DNA of 64,000 nt from Glaesserella sp041814905 (GCF_041814905.1 NZ_JBGXYA010000040.1:6083-70082), one strand, 5' to 3'. Positions 34,361-43,727 are shown, numbered from the stretch's first letter. Made by a program: numbers and translations. Notes: generated by a model from the sequence alone, not told the origin.

Positions 34361-35575
34361 GTGAAATCTAAAAACGATAGACTAGAACTGGCAGTTATTG
34401 TTTCAATTCTATTGCACTTGTTGTTAATCGGATTGTTGGTGCTGGGTTCTCTGTTTACAAATATGATTCAACCGGCAGCGGGCGGCAGCGGTGGTGACAG
34501 TGATGCTATAGATGCTGTTATGGTCGATACCGGTCAGGTGTCTGCCGAGTATGGTCGTTTACAAGCGCAAAAACAGGGTGTTCAAGCTAAAGTTGAGCAA
34601 AAAGAAGAGCCTAAAAAGGAAGTCGTGGAAGATAAACCAACTCCGGAAGAGGAAAAGATTGTTCAACAGCAAGAAAGAGAGAAAGCGATTGCATTAGCTG
34701 AGCAAAAAAAACAAGAAGAAGCACGTTTAAAAGAAGAACAACGTAAGCAAGAGCAATTAAAACAAGCCTTGTTAAAACAAGAACAACAGAAAAAAGAGGA
34801 AGAAGCAACTCGTCTAAAAGCTGCGGAAGCAGCCAAATTAAAGGCAGAAGCTGAAGCTAAACGTTTAGAAGCCGCCGCAAAGCAAGCAGAGGAAGAACGT
34901 AAAGCCAAAGAAGCGGAAAAACAGAAGAAACTGGAAGAACAGCAGAAATTAAAAGCAGAACAAGAGGCAAAAGCTAAGGCAGAGGCTGAAGCAAAAGCGA
35001 AAGCAGAGAAGGAAGTCAAAGAAAAGGCAGCAGCGGAAGCTAAGGCTAAAGCTGAGGCAGAGGCTAAAGCGAAAGCTGAAAAAGAAGCGAAAGAAAAAGC
35101 GGCAGCTGATGCGAAAGCGAAGGCAGAAAAAGAAGCGAAAGCGAAGGCCGCTGCAGAAGCGAAGGCTAAGGATGCCGCTAGAGCGCAGCAATTGTTAGAC
35201 GGTGGTGATATCGGTGGTGGTACAAGTGCCGGAGGTAACCAAAATAAAGCAGGTTCACAAGGAACCGGTAATGCAAAAAGCGTTGGGGATGGTACCGGAT
35301 TAGATGATCGTGGTTATGAGAATCTGATTAAACGGAAATTGGCGCGTTTTTATCGTGTTGAAGATAGTTTCAGAGGAAGAGAGTGCCGAGTGAAACTATT
35401 TATCGAACGCGATGGTCGAATTTCCAATTATCAAGTTATGTCCGGACCGGAAGATATTTGTCGTGCGGCATCAAGTGCTATCACCTCTGCAAGAGATGTA
35501 CCAAGGGCGTCAACAGATGAAATTTATAATAAATATAAATCTCCTGTTATTCGTTTTAGTTTAAGAGTTCAATAA
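34361..35575 (+). CDS. tolA: TolA
   Basis: 404 residues (E. coli 421). GTG start at 34361. Domain I has the membrane helix (about 9-30). Domain II (about 70-275) is a long Ala/Lys/Glu coiled coil with AKAEAEAKAKAEKE-type repeats. Domain III (about 300-404) is the C-terminal periplasmic domain with a Cys pair (RECRV, then EDICRA) that binds TolB/Pal and colicins. It spans the periplasm to link the inner membrane motor to Pal. The repetitive middle makes copy-number change between strains likely. Confidence 0.97.
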   Translation: MKSKNDRLELAVIVSILLHLLLIGLLVLGSLFTNMIQPAAGGSGGDSDAIDAVMVDTGQVSAEYGRLQAQKQGVQAKVEQKEEPKKEVVEDKPTPEEEKIVQQQEREKAIALAEQKKQEEARLKEEQRKQEQLKQALLKQEQQKKEEEATRLKAAEAAKLKAEAEAKRLEAAAKQAEEERKAKEAEKQKKLEEQQKLKAEQEAKAKAEAEAKAKAEKEVKEKAAAEAKAKAEAEAKAKAEKEAKEKAAADAKAKAEKEAKAKAAAEAKAKDAARAQQLLDGGDIGGGTSAGGNQNKAGSQGTGNAKSVGDGTGLDDRGYENLIKRKLARFYRVEDSFRGRECRVKLFIERDGRISNYQVMSGPEDICRAASSAITSARDVPRASTDEIYNKYKSPVIRFSLRVQ

Positions 35576-35594
35576 AACACATAGAGGGTAATGA

Positions 35595-36872
35595 ATGAAA
35601 TTTAAAATTCATTTTAAAAGTATCTTAGCAATATCAGCACTATTTCTAAGCACTTTTGTTCGAGCAGATGCAGATGTTGTTATTTCTGTTGATGAAGGTG
35701 TTAGCTCTGCACAACCTATTGCTGTTGTACCGTTTAAAACAACGGGCGGGGTACCGGCAGATGTTGCACAAATTATTTCGGATGATTTACGCAATAGTGG
35801 TAAATTCAGCCCGATTCCGGTAGCGAGAATGAAAGAGCAACCGGGGTCTGTTGGTGAAGTTAATTCGCAAAATTGGACGGATTTAGGTGTTGATACGATT
35901 GTTGTAGGGCAGGTCTCGCCGGCCGCAGGTGGTTTTAATATTGCTTATCAGCTTGTTGATACGTTAAGTACGCCGGCGACGGTTTTAACCCAAGGATCAT
36001 TTAACGTTTCTGCAGCTCAAATTCGTTTAGGTGCACACACTGTCAGTGACCAAGTATTCGAAAAATTAACACAGATCCGAGGAGCTTTCAGAACTAAAAT
36101 CGCTTATGTTGTTCAAAGAGGAGTATCTTCTTATCAATTACGAGTGTCGGATTATGATGGATTTAACGCATTTACTGTGGTAAACAGTAAAGAACCACTG
36201 ATGTCACCGGAATGGTCTCCGGACGGTTCAAAACTAGCATACGTTACCTTTGAGAATAAAAAATCACAAGTGGTTGTTCACGATTTACGTTCAGGTAGCC
36301 GCAAAGTAGTCGGTTCTTTAAAAGGTCATAATGGCGCACCTTCATTCTCGCCGGATGGCTCGAGAATTGCATTTGCATCAGGTCAAGACGGTTTATTAAA
36401 TATTTATGTGACAGGTGTAGGTGGCGGTACACCTAAACAATTAACAAGCGGTGCAGGTAATAATACCGAACCTAGTTGGTCTCCGGATGGTAGTACAATT
36501 TTATTTACCTCCGACCGAGCAGGTACGCCGCAAGTATATCAGATGGGTTCATCTGGGGGTGGCGCAAGCCTTGTAGGTGGTAACGGTAGTGGTAAAATTT
36601 CCTCAGATGGCAAAAATTTAATCATGGTTTCGGGTGATAAGATTGTAAGACGTGATTTAGCTTCAGGTAGCACGGAAGTTTTAAGTTCAACGTTTTTAGA
36701 CGAGAGTCCGAGCATTTCACCAAATGGCACTATGATTATCTATAGCTCTACCAAAGGTGTGAGTAAAGTGCTACAATTAGTCTCTGCAGATGGCCGTTTC
36801 AAAGCTAATTTGCCGGGAGCAGGTGGTCAATATAAATTTCCTGCTTGGTCACCGTATTTGACTAAACAATAA
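35595..36872 (+). CDS. tolB: TolB, periplasmic beta-propeller
   Basis: 425 residues with a signal peptide (to about residue 25, ending VRADA). The N-terminal domain (to about 165) is followed by six beta-propeller blades marked by repeated W-SPDGS motifs (SPEWSPDGSKLAYV, PSFSPDGSRIAFAS, PSWSPDGSTILFTS). It binds Pal and TolA in the periplasm. The ATG at 35595 is preferred; ATG 35591 runs into a stop. It lies 19 bp after tolA. Confidence 0.97.
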   Translation: MKFKIHFKSILAISALFLSTFVRADADVVISVDEGVSSAQPIAVVPFKTTGGVPADVAQIISDDLRNSGKFSPIPVARMKEQPGSVGEVNSQNWTDLGVDTIVVGQVSPAAGGFNIAYQLVDTLSTPATVLTQGSFNVSAAQIRLGAHTVSDQVFEKLTQIRGAFRTKIAYVVQRGVSSYQLRVSDYDGFNAFTVVNSKEPLMSPEWSPDGSKLAYVTFENKKSQVVVHDLRSGSRKVVGSLKGHNGAPSFSPDGSRIAFASGQDGLLNIYVTGVGGGTPKQLTSGAGNNTEPSWSPDGSTILFTSDRAGTPQVYQMGSSGGGASLVGGNGSGKISSDGKNLIMVSGDKIVRRDLASGSTEVLSSTFLDESPSISPNGTMIIYSSTKGVSKVLQLVSADGRFKANLPGAGGQYKFPAWSPYLTKQ

Positions 36873-36890
36873 TTCTTTTTGGAGAAAACA

Positions 36891-37352
36891 ATGAAAAAAC
36901 TAGCTAAAGTCTTAATGATCGCAGCTCCAGCTTTCGTTTTAGCTGCATGTAGCAGCTCTAGCGATAACGCTAATGCAAACGCAGCAGGTGTAAACGGCCA
37001 AACATTTGGTGGTTTATCTGTTCAAGATTTACAAACTCGTTACAACACTGTGTACTTTGGTTTCGACCGTTATGCAGTTGAAGGCGAATACCAACAGCTT
37101 TTAGATGCGCATGCAGCATACTTAGTATCTTCTAAGGGTAAAGTAACTGTTGCAGGTCACGCTGACGAGCGCGGTACTCCAGAGTACAACATCGCATTAG
37201 GTCAACGTCGTGCAGATGCAGTGCAAAGCTACTTAGCAGCTAAAGGTGCTACAAACGTAGCAACAGTTTCTTACGGTGAAGAGAAACCGGCTGTATTAGG
37301 TCATACAGAAGCTGACTATGCGAAAAACCGTCGCGCAGTATTAGAGTACTAA
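36891..37352 (+). CDS. pal: Peptidoglycan-associated lipoprotein Pal
   Basis: 153 residues from ATG 36891; a TTG at 36879 is in frame but the GGAGAAAAC site favours the ATG. The signal peptide ends in lipobox LAAC (lipidated Cys20), followed by a Ser/Asn/Ala-rich tether and an OmpA-like domain with the peptidoglycan-binding pattern AGHADERGTPEYNIALGQRR. It anchors the outer membrane to the wall and is a known major antigen in Actinobacillus. A strong terminator follows, ending the tol-pal transcript. Confidence 0.97.
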   Translation: MKKLAKVLMIAAPAFVLAACSSSSDNANANAAGVNGQTFGGLSVQDLQTRYNTVYFGFDRYAVEGEYQQLLDAHAAYLVSSKGKVTVAGHADERGTPEYNIALGQRRADAVQSYLAAKGATNVATVSYGEEKPAVLGHTEADYAKNRRAVLEY

Positions 37353-37373
37353 TTCTGATTTAGACTTTATGCC

Positions 37374-37409
37374 ATAAAGCCTCGAGATTTCTCGAGGCTT
37401 TATTTTTTA
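37374..37409 (+). terminator. Strong Rho-independent terminator after pal
   Basis: A 13-bp perfect stem (ATAAAGCCTCGAG / CTCGAGGCTTTAT) with a 4-nt loop followed by a run of T, 21 bp after the pal stop. Confidence 0.95.
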
Positions 37410-37520
37410 CAGCATGAAATCTGTTTATCGACAGAGTATTCAATTACTTAATTATTTTTTAAGGTTTTTCCGTTAAAATAATGCATATTTAGATCGGTAA
37501 TAGAAGGGTAAAAGTAGAAA

Positions 37521-38384
37521 ATGCAATTTATTGGTAAAATTATTGGTTTTATCTTAGGGTATAAATTATTCGGCGGTTTTTGGGGCGGATTTTTAGGGTT
37601 GTTAATCGGTCATTGGGGAGACAAGAAACTGTATGAATTAGGCAGTGTTTCTTCAACCGTTTTCGGCAAACCGTTAACCCGTCAATCGCTGTTTATGCAA
37701 ACTACCTTTGCAGTATTAGGGCATGTTTCAAAAGCTAAAGGTAGAGTAACGGAAAATGATATCCAGCTTGCTCGTCAGTTAATGACGAATATGAGACTTG
37801 ATACGGCAAATCAACAATTAGCACAAAAAGCGTTTAATTTAGGTAAAGAGCCACATTTCCCATTACGTCAAGTGATACACGAATTTCGTGAAGCTTGTGG
37901 TCAGCGCAGCGATTTATTACGCTTTTTTGTTGAAGTTCAGATGCAAGCGGCATTATACGACGGGCAATTAGACAGTAATGAGCAACAGATTTTATTTACC
38001 ATTGCAGAAACGCTTGGAATGTCTCGTTTCCAATTTGAGCAAATGATTGCGATGGTTGCGGCGGCACAGCGTTTCCGTTCCGGTTATTACCAACAACAAG
38101 GTTCTTACCAGCAACAAGGATCTTACCAAGGCGGCTATCGCGGTGGTTATCAACAGCACTCCGGCGGTCCGACCTTGGACGATGCTTATAAAGTGTTGGG
38201 CGTTATCGCATCGGATGATCAAAATACCGTAAAACGAGCTTACCGTAAGCTAATGAACGAACATCATCCGGATAAATTGGTTGCGAAAGGATTACCGCCG
38301 GAAATGATGGAAGTGGCTAAAGAAAAAGCTCAACAAATTCAAGCCGCGTATGATTTAATTTGTAAAGTAAAAGGATGGAAATAA
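37521..38384 (+). CDS. djlA: Co-chaperone DjlA
   Basis: 287 residues, membrane-anchored DnaK partner. One N-terminal span (about 6-30, rich in Gly: ILGYKLFGGFWGGFLGLLIG), a TerB-like helical domain, a Gln/Gly/Tyr repeat linker (residues about 190-215), and a C-terminal J domain with the HPD tripeptide (NEHHPDKL). E. coli DjlA is 271 residues. The stop overlaps the yjdF start by one base. Confidence 0.94.
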   Translation: MQFIGKIIGFILGYKLFGGFWGGFLGLLIGHWGDKKLYELGSVSSTVFGKPLTRQSLFMQTTFAVLGHVSKAKGRVTENDIQLARQLMTNMRLDTANQQLAQKAFNLGKEPHFPLRQVIHEFREACGQRSDLLRFFVEVQMQAALYDGQLDSNEQQILFTIAETLGMSRFQFEQMIAMVAAAQRFRSGYYQQQGSYQQQGSYQGGYRGGYQQHSGGPTLDDAYKVLGVIASDDQNTVKRAYRKLMNEHHPDKLVAKGLPPEMMEVAKEKAQQIQAAYDLICKVKGWK

Positions 38385-39007
38385 TGGAACGACGCTCACA
38401 CATTGTGCCGCTTTTTCTTGCGATTGTGATTATTGTAATTTCTATTTGGTCAGGATTAGCACCGACGGATCGCGCCGTATGGTATGCGGAGGTGGCGCCG
38501 ATTTTTATTATTTTTGCTTTATTGTTATTCACTTATCCGAAATTTCAATTCAGCGGATTCGCTTATTTTTTAATGTCTTTGTGGATGATCATGCATTTAA
38601 TCGGCGCAAAATATACTTTTGCAAATGTTCCTTTTGAATGGGCGAATCAGTTCCTTACTCCCATTTTAGGCGAAGATCGCAACCATTATGACCGCGTAGC
38701 GCATTATATTATCGGTTTTTATAGTTTTCCGATGGCAGAATGGCTGTTACGTAAGCGTAAATGCGGTATGGGAGTCGCTTTCTTTTTCTCATTATTTTTC
38801 ATCATGTCGGTAGCGGCAGCCTATGAGATTATTGAGTGGCAATATGCGGTAATTGAAGGCGGGAATGCAGGTGTTGAATTTTTAGGTTCTCAAGGCGATA
38901 TTTGGGATGCGCAAAAAGATATGTTGGCGGATACGCTCGGTGCATTGACGGCACTGGTGATTTATCTAATCGTTCGACCTGATTTACGTTTACGCAGTGT
39001 TTATTAA
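38384..39007 (+). CDS. yjdF: YjdF-family (DUF2238) inner-membrane protein
   Basis: 207 residues from ATG 38384 (MERRSHIVPLFL), about six spans. The DUF2238 hallmark is seen: HYDRVAHYIIGFYSFPMAEWL near residues 100-120 and AAYEIIEWQYAVI then GSQGDIWDAQKDMLADTLG. Conserved His and Asp suggest a metal site or enzymatic activity; the role is unknown. It is coupled to djlA by a one-base overlap. Confidence 0.9.
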   Translation: MERRSHIVPLFLAIVIIVISIWSGLAPTDRAVWYAEVAPIFIIFALLLFTYPKFQFSGFAYFLMSLWMIMHLIGAKYTFANVPFEWANQFLTPILGEDRNHYDRVAHYIIGFYSFPMAEWLLRKRKCGMGVAFFFSLFFIMSVAAAYEIIEWQYAVIEGGNAGVEFLGSQGDIWDAQKDMLADTLGALTALVIYLIVRPDLRLRSVY

Positions 39008-39023
39008 CAAGCGGTCGGCATTC

Positions 39024-39998
39024 GTGGAAAATTTACCAAAACGCGTTATTTTAGCGCCGATGCAAGGCGTATTGGATCCTTTTGTGCGCCAATTATTAAC
39101 CTCGGTGAATGAGTATGATCTCTGCATTACGGAATTTGTACGTGTAGTCGATCAAAAATTACCTAAAAAAACGTTTTACCGCCTTTGTCCCGAATTACAT
39201 CACCAAGGTTACACGCCTTCAGGTACACCGGTTCGAGTGCAGATTTTGGGGCAACATCCTCAATGGTTGGCGGAAAATGCCGCGCTAGCCGTAGAACTCG
39301 GTTCCCATGGAGTTGATTTAAATTGCGGTTGCCCGTCCAAAACGGTGAATGGCAGTAACGGGGGCGCGATGCTATTGAAACAGCCGGAACTGATCTATCA
39401 AGCAACCAAAGCAATGCGTGAAGCAGTGCCGGCTGAACAGCCAGTTTCTGTAAAAATCCGTTTAGGTTGGGATTCAGCCGACCACAGTTTAGAAATTGCG
39501 GATGCGGTACAACAAGGCGGAGCAACGGAAATCGCCGTTCACGGCAGAACCAAAACAGATGGTTATCGAGCCGAACGAATCAATTGGCAGGCAATCAATG
39601 CAATTCAGAAACGATTGACAATTCCGGTCATTGCAAACGGGGAAATCAGCGATTTTGAATCTGCAAAAAAATGTGTGGAAACGACCGCTTGTTACGACGT
39701 AATGATTGGGCGCGGTGCGTTAAGTATTCCGAACTTAAGCCGTGTGGTGAAATATAATGTTACTAAAATGGCGTGGCAGCAAGTGCTTCAATTGCTGTAT
39801 CAATATGTAAATATCGAAAATGAATTCGATACTGGATTTTATCATGTTGCACGAATCAAGCAGTGGTTACGCTATTTGGATAAAGCATATCCGGAAGCCG
39901 TTGAATTATTTGAGATATTAAAAACTGAACACGGTTATGACGGTCTAAAAAGGCATATTACTGACGCTGCCTGTGCTGCCGAAACAGCAAGGAAATAA
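39024..39998 (+). CDS. dusC: tRNA-dihydrouridine(16) synthase DusC
   Basis: Flavin-dependent reduction of U16 in tRNA. The core reads RVILAPMQGVLDPFVRQLL, DLCITEFVRVVDQ, then GVDLNCGCPSKTVNGSNGGA with the catalytic Cys, and VHGRTKTDGYRAE and IANGEI later. It is close to E. coli DusC. The start is uncertain: I use GTG 39024 (VENLPKRVILAP). An ATG at 38997 would overlap yjdF and its codons contain an uptake sequence, which makes it doubtful. It precedes ycjF by one base. Confidence 0.94.
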   Translation: MENLPKRVILAPMQGVLDPFVRQLLTSVNEYDLCITEFVRVVDQKLPKKTFYRLCPELHHQGYTPSGTPVRVQILGQHPQWLAENAALAVELGSHGVDLNCGCPSKTVNGSNGGAMLLKQPELIYQATKAMREAVPAEQPVSVKIRLGWDSADHSLEIADAVQQGGATEIAVHGRTKTDGYRAERINWQAINAIQKRLTIPVIANGEISDFESAKKCVETTACYDVMIGRGALSIPNLSRVVKYNVTKMAWQQVLQLLYQYVNIENEFDTGFYHVARIKQWLRYLDKAYPEAVELFEILKTEHGYDGLKRHITDAACAAETARK

Positions 39999-39999
39999 T

Positions 40000-41043
40000 A
40001 TGGAAAAACGTATATTTACTGAAGAAGAGACAATGTCAACCATTTATCATCAGCCTAAGCAAGAGTTTGTGGATGCGGATGTGATAGTCGACGAGGATCC
40101 ACAAGAAATCAAAGCGGAATTAATTATCGAGGAGAGTCTTAAACCATCCCGTTTTGGGATTCGCTTATTGCTTGGCGCTTTGGCTCTGTTCGGTGTGGCA
40201 ACCATTGCCCAATCGATTCAGTGGTTGATTGATACTTGGCAAGCCAATCAATGGATCTATTTTGCTTTTGCCGTTGCTTTTTTCGGTTTGAGTATGGCGG
40301 GAGTCGGGGCAATGATTTCAGAGTGGCGGAAGTTACGCTGGCTGCGTAAACATCATCAAATGCAGCAAGCCAGCCAACAATTATTGCTTGATAACCAACT
40401 TACAAGCGGTGAGAAAGCGACAACATTTTGCAAATCGGTGGTGGACGGTTTAGCAAAAACGCCGATGATTCAACAGGCGGAACAGCGTTGGTTAAGCCAG
40501 TTGGACGAAGCCTATAACGGCAAAGAGGTGCTTTATCTGTTTAGCCAAAATGTGCTTTCGCCGTTAGACAGTCAAGTGAAAAAGCTGATCAGTAAAAGCG
40601 CTTCGGGAAATGCGCTGATTGTGGCGGTCAGCCCGCTTGCCGTCGTGGATATTTTAATGGTTGCATGGCGTAATATTTCGTTAGTTAATCATATTACCCG
40701 CGCCTACGGAATGGAATTAGGTTATATTAGCCGTTTAAAATTATTCAAAATGGTATTGACCAACATGGTGTTTGCCGGTGCGACAGAAATTGTCAGTGAT
40801 GTCGGAATGGATTTTTTCTCACAAAATTTAACGGCTAAGTTATCGCTACGTGCCGCACAAGGTATCGGTGTAGGGTTATTAACCGCAAGGCTGGGCATTA
40901 AAGCAATGGAATTTTGCCGTCCGGTAGCTTTTCAAGCCAATGAACGACCAAAACTTTCCGTTGTCAGACAGGAGTTGCTCGGGGTAATTAAAACGACCCT
41001 GTTTACAAAAACTACGGAAAAAGAGAGCGAAAAAGTTCGCTGA
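40000..41043 (+). CDS. ycjF: YcjF-like (TIGR01620/UPF0283) membrane protein
   Basis: 347 residues from ATG 40000 (MEKRIFTEEETMSTIYHQ), with AGCAAGGAAATA as ribosome site. Two membrane spans (near 57-75 and 85-107) and a DUF697-like C-terminal domain (about 200-310) identify the YcjF/UPF0283 family. In E. coli it sits next to the YcjX GTPase; here the neighbour is dusC, so the pair is split or ycjX is absent from this locus. Function unknown, perhaps stress-related. An uptake sequence lies in the coding region (40402). Confidence 0.85.
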   Translation: MEKRIFTEEETMSTIYHQPKQEFVDADVIVDEDPQEIKAELIIEESLKPSRFGIRLLLGALALFGVATIAQSIQWLIDTWQANQWIYFAFAVAFFGLSMAGVGAMISEWRKLRWLRKHHQMQQASQQLLLDNQLTSGEKATTFCKSVVDGLAKTPMIQQAEQRWLSQLDEAYNGKEVLYLFSQNVLSPLDSQVKKLISKSASGNALIVAVSPLAVVDILMVAWRNISLVNHITRAYGMELGYISRLKLFKMVLTNMVFAGATEIVSDVGMDFFSQNLTAKLSLRAAQGIGVGLLTARLGIKAMEFCRPVAFQANERPKLSVVRQELLGVIKTTLFTKTTEKESEKVR

Positions 41044-41106
41044 ATTTCAGGTTTGTGGTATATTTCGTCGCCCGATTCGGGAATCAATATCAGAGGATTA
41101 TGTATT

Positions 41107-41694
41107 ATGAAAAAGTGGATTGTTATTATTTTAATTGCAATCGTTGTCGGTTTAGGCGGCTTAACTTTAACCAGCTATAACAGTTTGGTGAAAGCCGAGG
41201 AAGATATTAAATCGGTATGGGGCAATGTGGAATCTGCCTATCAACGCCGTGCAGATTTAATTCCAAACTTAGTGAATACGGTAAAAGGTCAAGCCAATTT
41301 TGAACAAGAAACCTTGACCAAGGTCATCGAAGCGCGTGCAAAAGCAACGCAAACGACCATCGACCCGACAAATGCGACCGAAGAACAGATGGCACAATTT
41401 CAACAAGCACAGCAAGGGTTGAATTCGGCGCTTTCACGTTTACTGGTGAGCGTAGAGAAATATCCGGAATTAAAAGCACACGAAGGTTTTTTAAATCTTC
41501 AAGCACAAATTGAAGGAACGGAAAACCGTATTAATCTTGAGCGTAACAATTACAATGAAGCCGTGAAAGAGTACAACAAGCAGGTACGTCAAATCCCGAC
41601 AAAATTTGCGGCGGTTATTCTTGGTTTTAAAGCGAAGCCTCAATTCACATCAGAAGCTGGCGCAGACAAAGCTCCGGTCGTTAATTTCAATTAA
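41107..41694 (+). CDS. lemA: LemA family membrane protein
   Basis: 195 residues from ATG 41107 (MKKWIVIILIAIVVGLGG), one N-terminal span and a four-helix bundle outside. The LemA signature is clear: SYNSLVKAEEDIKSVWGNVE and YQRRADLIPNLVNTVKG near 25-60, and NNYNEAVKEYN near residue 155. The family function is unknown. Next to it are two TPM-domain genes, a frequent LemA partnership. An AGAGGA ribosome site is present. Confidence 0.93.
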   Translation: MKKWIVIILIAIVVGLGGLTLTSYNSLVKAEEDIKSVWGNVESAYQRRADLIPNLVNTVKGQANFEQETLTKVIEARAKATQTTIDPTNATEEQMAQFQQAQQGLNSALSRLLVSVEKYPELKAHEGFLNLQAQIEGTENRINLERNNYNEAVKEYNKQVRQIPTKFAAVILGFKAKPQFTSEAGADKAPVVNFN

Positions 41695-41701
41695 TGATCA
41701 A

Positions 41702-41759
41702 ACAAGCGGTCGGAAATCGCCTGCAATTTGCAAAAAAGGACGACAATCGGACCGCTTGT
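41702..41759. terminator. Inverted uptake-sequence pair between lemA and the TPM genes
   Basis: ACAAGCGGT (41702-41710) and ACCGCTTGT (41751-41759) form a 9-bp stem around a 40-nt region that contains TTTGCAAA. It may act as a weak terminator or spacer in the operon. Confidence 0.5.
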
Positions 41760-41788
41760 TTCAATCGTTTTCATGAAATGGAGGAATA

Positions 41789-42238
41789 ATGGGATTATTC
41801 TCGATATTCGAACGTAAATTGCCTCTCGATACACAAAAGATCGAAGAGGCAATTTCGCATTTGGAAACAAAAACCTCCGCAGAAATGCGCGTGGTGGTGG
41901 AACGCAAAGCGAAAAACGTGACATCCGCAATCGAACGGGCAAAAGCGTTATTTGAAGAACTTGATATGTACCAAACCGCAGAACGTAATGGTGTGTTACT
42001 CTATCTTGCATTCAAACCGCATTATATTGCTGTGATTGGCGATGAAGGTATTCATCAAAAAGTGGGAGAGGAATTCTGGCAATCTATCTATGATTCGATG
42101 AAAACGAAATGCCAACAAGGCGAGTATACTCAAGCGATTTGCGATGGCATTGAGCAAGTGGAAGTTGTATTAGCACAGCATTTTCCGCTTTCACCAAACG
42201 ATAGTAACGAATTATCGAATGAGGTGATCATCAAATGA
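41789..42238 (+). CDS. Cytoplasmic-type TPM-domain protein
   Basis: 149 residues with no signal peptide or membrane span. The TPM (phosphatase/repair-like) fold core is seen in ISHLETKTSAEMRVVVERKA, then RNGVLLYLAFKPHYIAVIGD and IDGIEQVE-like C-terminus. It is the short partner of the secreted TPM protein that follows; the two overlap by 4 bp (ATGA). LemA with one short and one long TPM gene is a recurring trio. Function unknown. Confidence 0.85.
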   Translation: MGLFSIFERKLPLDTQKIEEAISHLETKTSAEMRVVVERKAKNVTSAIERAKALFEELDMYQTAERNGVLLYLAFKPHYIAVIGDEGIHQKVGEEFWQSIYDSMKTKCQQGEYTQAICDGIEQVEVVLAQHFPLSPNDSNELSNEVIIK

Positions 42239-43026
42239 TGAAACGTATTTACTCGACTTGGCTGATTTTTTTATTTGGCTTTCTCAGTTTATCTGTATGG
42301 GCGAATTATCCGGATGTACCTAAGTCTTTTCGGTATGTTTCGGATTTTACGCAAACCTTAAGCCAACAAGATAAGCAAACATTAGAAAGTGCATTAATTG
42401 ATTATGCCCAAAAAACAAGTTCGCAAATTGCAGTGGTCATCGTGGCGACAACCAATGGTGAAGCGATTTCTACTTATACCCATACTTTATTCAATCGATG
42501 GGGAATCGGGCGTGAAAAAGAAGACAACGGTGTTTTGTTATTGATTGCGAAAAACGATCGAAAACTGTTTATTGCAACCGGGCGCGGTTTGGAAGGGGCA
42601 TTACCGGATGCGATAGCTTCTTCGATTATCCGTAATGATATCACTCCATATTTTAAACAGGATCAGTATGCACAAGGCATAGCTAAAGGGCTTTCATCCA
42701 TTATTGCGGCAACGCAAGGGGAATATGCTCCGGCGCCTGTAGAAAATGATGAAAATACTATGGAAGATTTTGAAATCTTTTTAATTGCCGCCGTAGCTAT
42801 TTTTATTGTTTTCTCAGCAGTGAGCCGAGGTGGTGATACTTATATCAGCCCTAGCACTGCTGACCGAATTATTCGTACAACAGCGGGCGCTATGCGCAGA
42901 GGGCGATCCGGCAGTGGTTTCGGTGGCGGATTTGGTGGCGGTAGCCGTGGTGGCTTCGGTGGAGGAAGCGGTGGAGGCTTCGGCGGAGGTAGTACCGGAG
43001 GTGGCGGTGCCGGTGGAAGCTGGTAA
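42235..43026 (+). CDS. YgcG-family TPM-domain protein with Gly-rich tail
   Basis: 263 residues. Signal peptide (about 1-22, ending SVWA), TPM domain (about 25-160: YVSDFTQTLSQQDKQTLESA, then SQIAVVIVATTNGE and LLIAKNDRKLFIATGRGLEG), one membrane span (near 180-198), and a Gly/Ser-rich C-terminus from residue 220. That architecture marks the YgcG-like, membrane-anchored TPM proteins. The Gly tail may form a flexible or phase-separating region. The function is not known. Confidence 0.87.
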   Translation: MMKRIYSTWLIFLFGFLSLSVWANYPDVPKSFRYVSDFTQTLSQQDKQTLESALIDYAQKTSSQIAVVIVATTNGEAISTYTHTLFNRWGIGREKEDNGVLLLIAKNDRKLFIATGRGLEGALPDAIASSIIRNDITPYFKQDQYAQGIAKGLSSIIAATQGEYAPAPVENDENTMEDFEIFLIAAVAIFIVFSAVSRGGDTYISPSTADRIIRTTAGAMRRGRSGSGFGGGFGGGSRGGFGGGSGGGFGGGSTGGGGAGGSW

Positions 43027-43051
43027 CGCGCTTTTCTTGTCATCAAATAAA

Positions 43052-43080
43052 AAACCTAAGAGTATTCTCTTAGGTTTTTT
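43052..43080. terminator. Bidirectional terminator between the TPM operon and upp
   Basis: An 8-11-bp stem (AAACCTAAGAG / CTCTTAGGTTT) with a 4-nt TATT loop, T-rich on both strands, between convergent genes. Confidence 0.88.
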
Positions 43081-43100
43081 GTCATTTTGAGTTGATTGAA

Positions 43101-43727
43101 TTACTTCGTTCCGAAGATTTTGTCACCTGCGTCACCTAGACCCGGAATGATATAACCGTTTTCATTTAAATGGCTGTCAATGGCTGCAGTATAAAGTTCA
43201 ATATCAGGATGAGCGGCTTCTAAGGCTTTAAGCCCTTCCGGAGCTGCAACAAGCACTAATACTTTGATATGTTTACAGCCGGCAGCTTTTAATAAATCAA
43301 TGGTGGCGATCATGGAACCGCCTGTCGCTAACATCGGATCGACAATGATTGCCAAGCGGTCTTGCACATCGTTAGCCAATTTTTGGAAATAAGGTACAGG
43401 CTCTAAGGTTTCTTCATTACGATAGATGCCGACAACACTGATTCGTGCGCTTGGGATATGTTCAAGTACACCGTCCATCATACCTAAGCCAGCACGTAAA
43501 ATCGGGACAACAGTGACTTTTTTACCCTTGATGCGATCAATTTCTACCGGACCATTCCAACCTTCGATAGTGACTTTCTCTGTCTCTAAATCCGATGTGG
43601 CTTCATAGGTTAGCAGACTGCCCACTTCAGTGGCTAAAGCGCGGAAATCTTTAGTGCTGATATCACCGGCTCGCATTAAACCGACTTTATGTTTAACCAG
43701 CGGGTGTTTAACTTCAGTAATTTTCAT
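43101..43727 (-). CDS. upp: Uracil phosphoribosyltransferase
   Basis: Uracil salvage: PRPP + uracil to UMP. 208 residues, matching E. coli Upp. PRPP-binding loop IVDPMLATGGSMIATIDLL near residue 130, VTVVPILRAGLGMMDGV near 70, and the uracil-binding end YIIPGLGDAGDKIFGTK. It lies 58 bp downstream of ilvY on the same strand; a shared transcript is possible. Confidence 0.98.
   Translation of the reverse strand: MKITEVKHPLVKHKVGLMRAGDISTKDFRALATEVGSLLTYEATSDLETEKVTIEGWNGPVEIDRIKGKKVTVVPILRAGLGMMDGVLEHIPSARISVVGIYRNEETLEPVPYFQKLANDVQDRLAIIVDPMLATGGSMIATIDLLKAAGCKHIKVLVLVAAPEGLKALEAAHPDIELYTAAIDSHLNENGYIIPGLGDAGDKIFGTK

Noticed and set aside
34663..35191. Long antisense ORFs over tolA
   Set aside because: They are Phe/Ser/Cys-rich mirror images of the Ala/Lys repeat and have no ribosome site or family.
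42840..43046. Proline-rich antisense ORF over the TPM gene
   Set aside because: It is the reverse reading of the Gly-rich tail.
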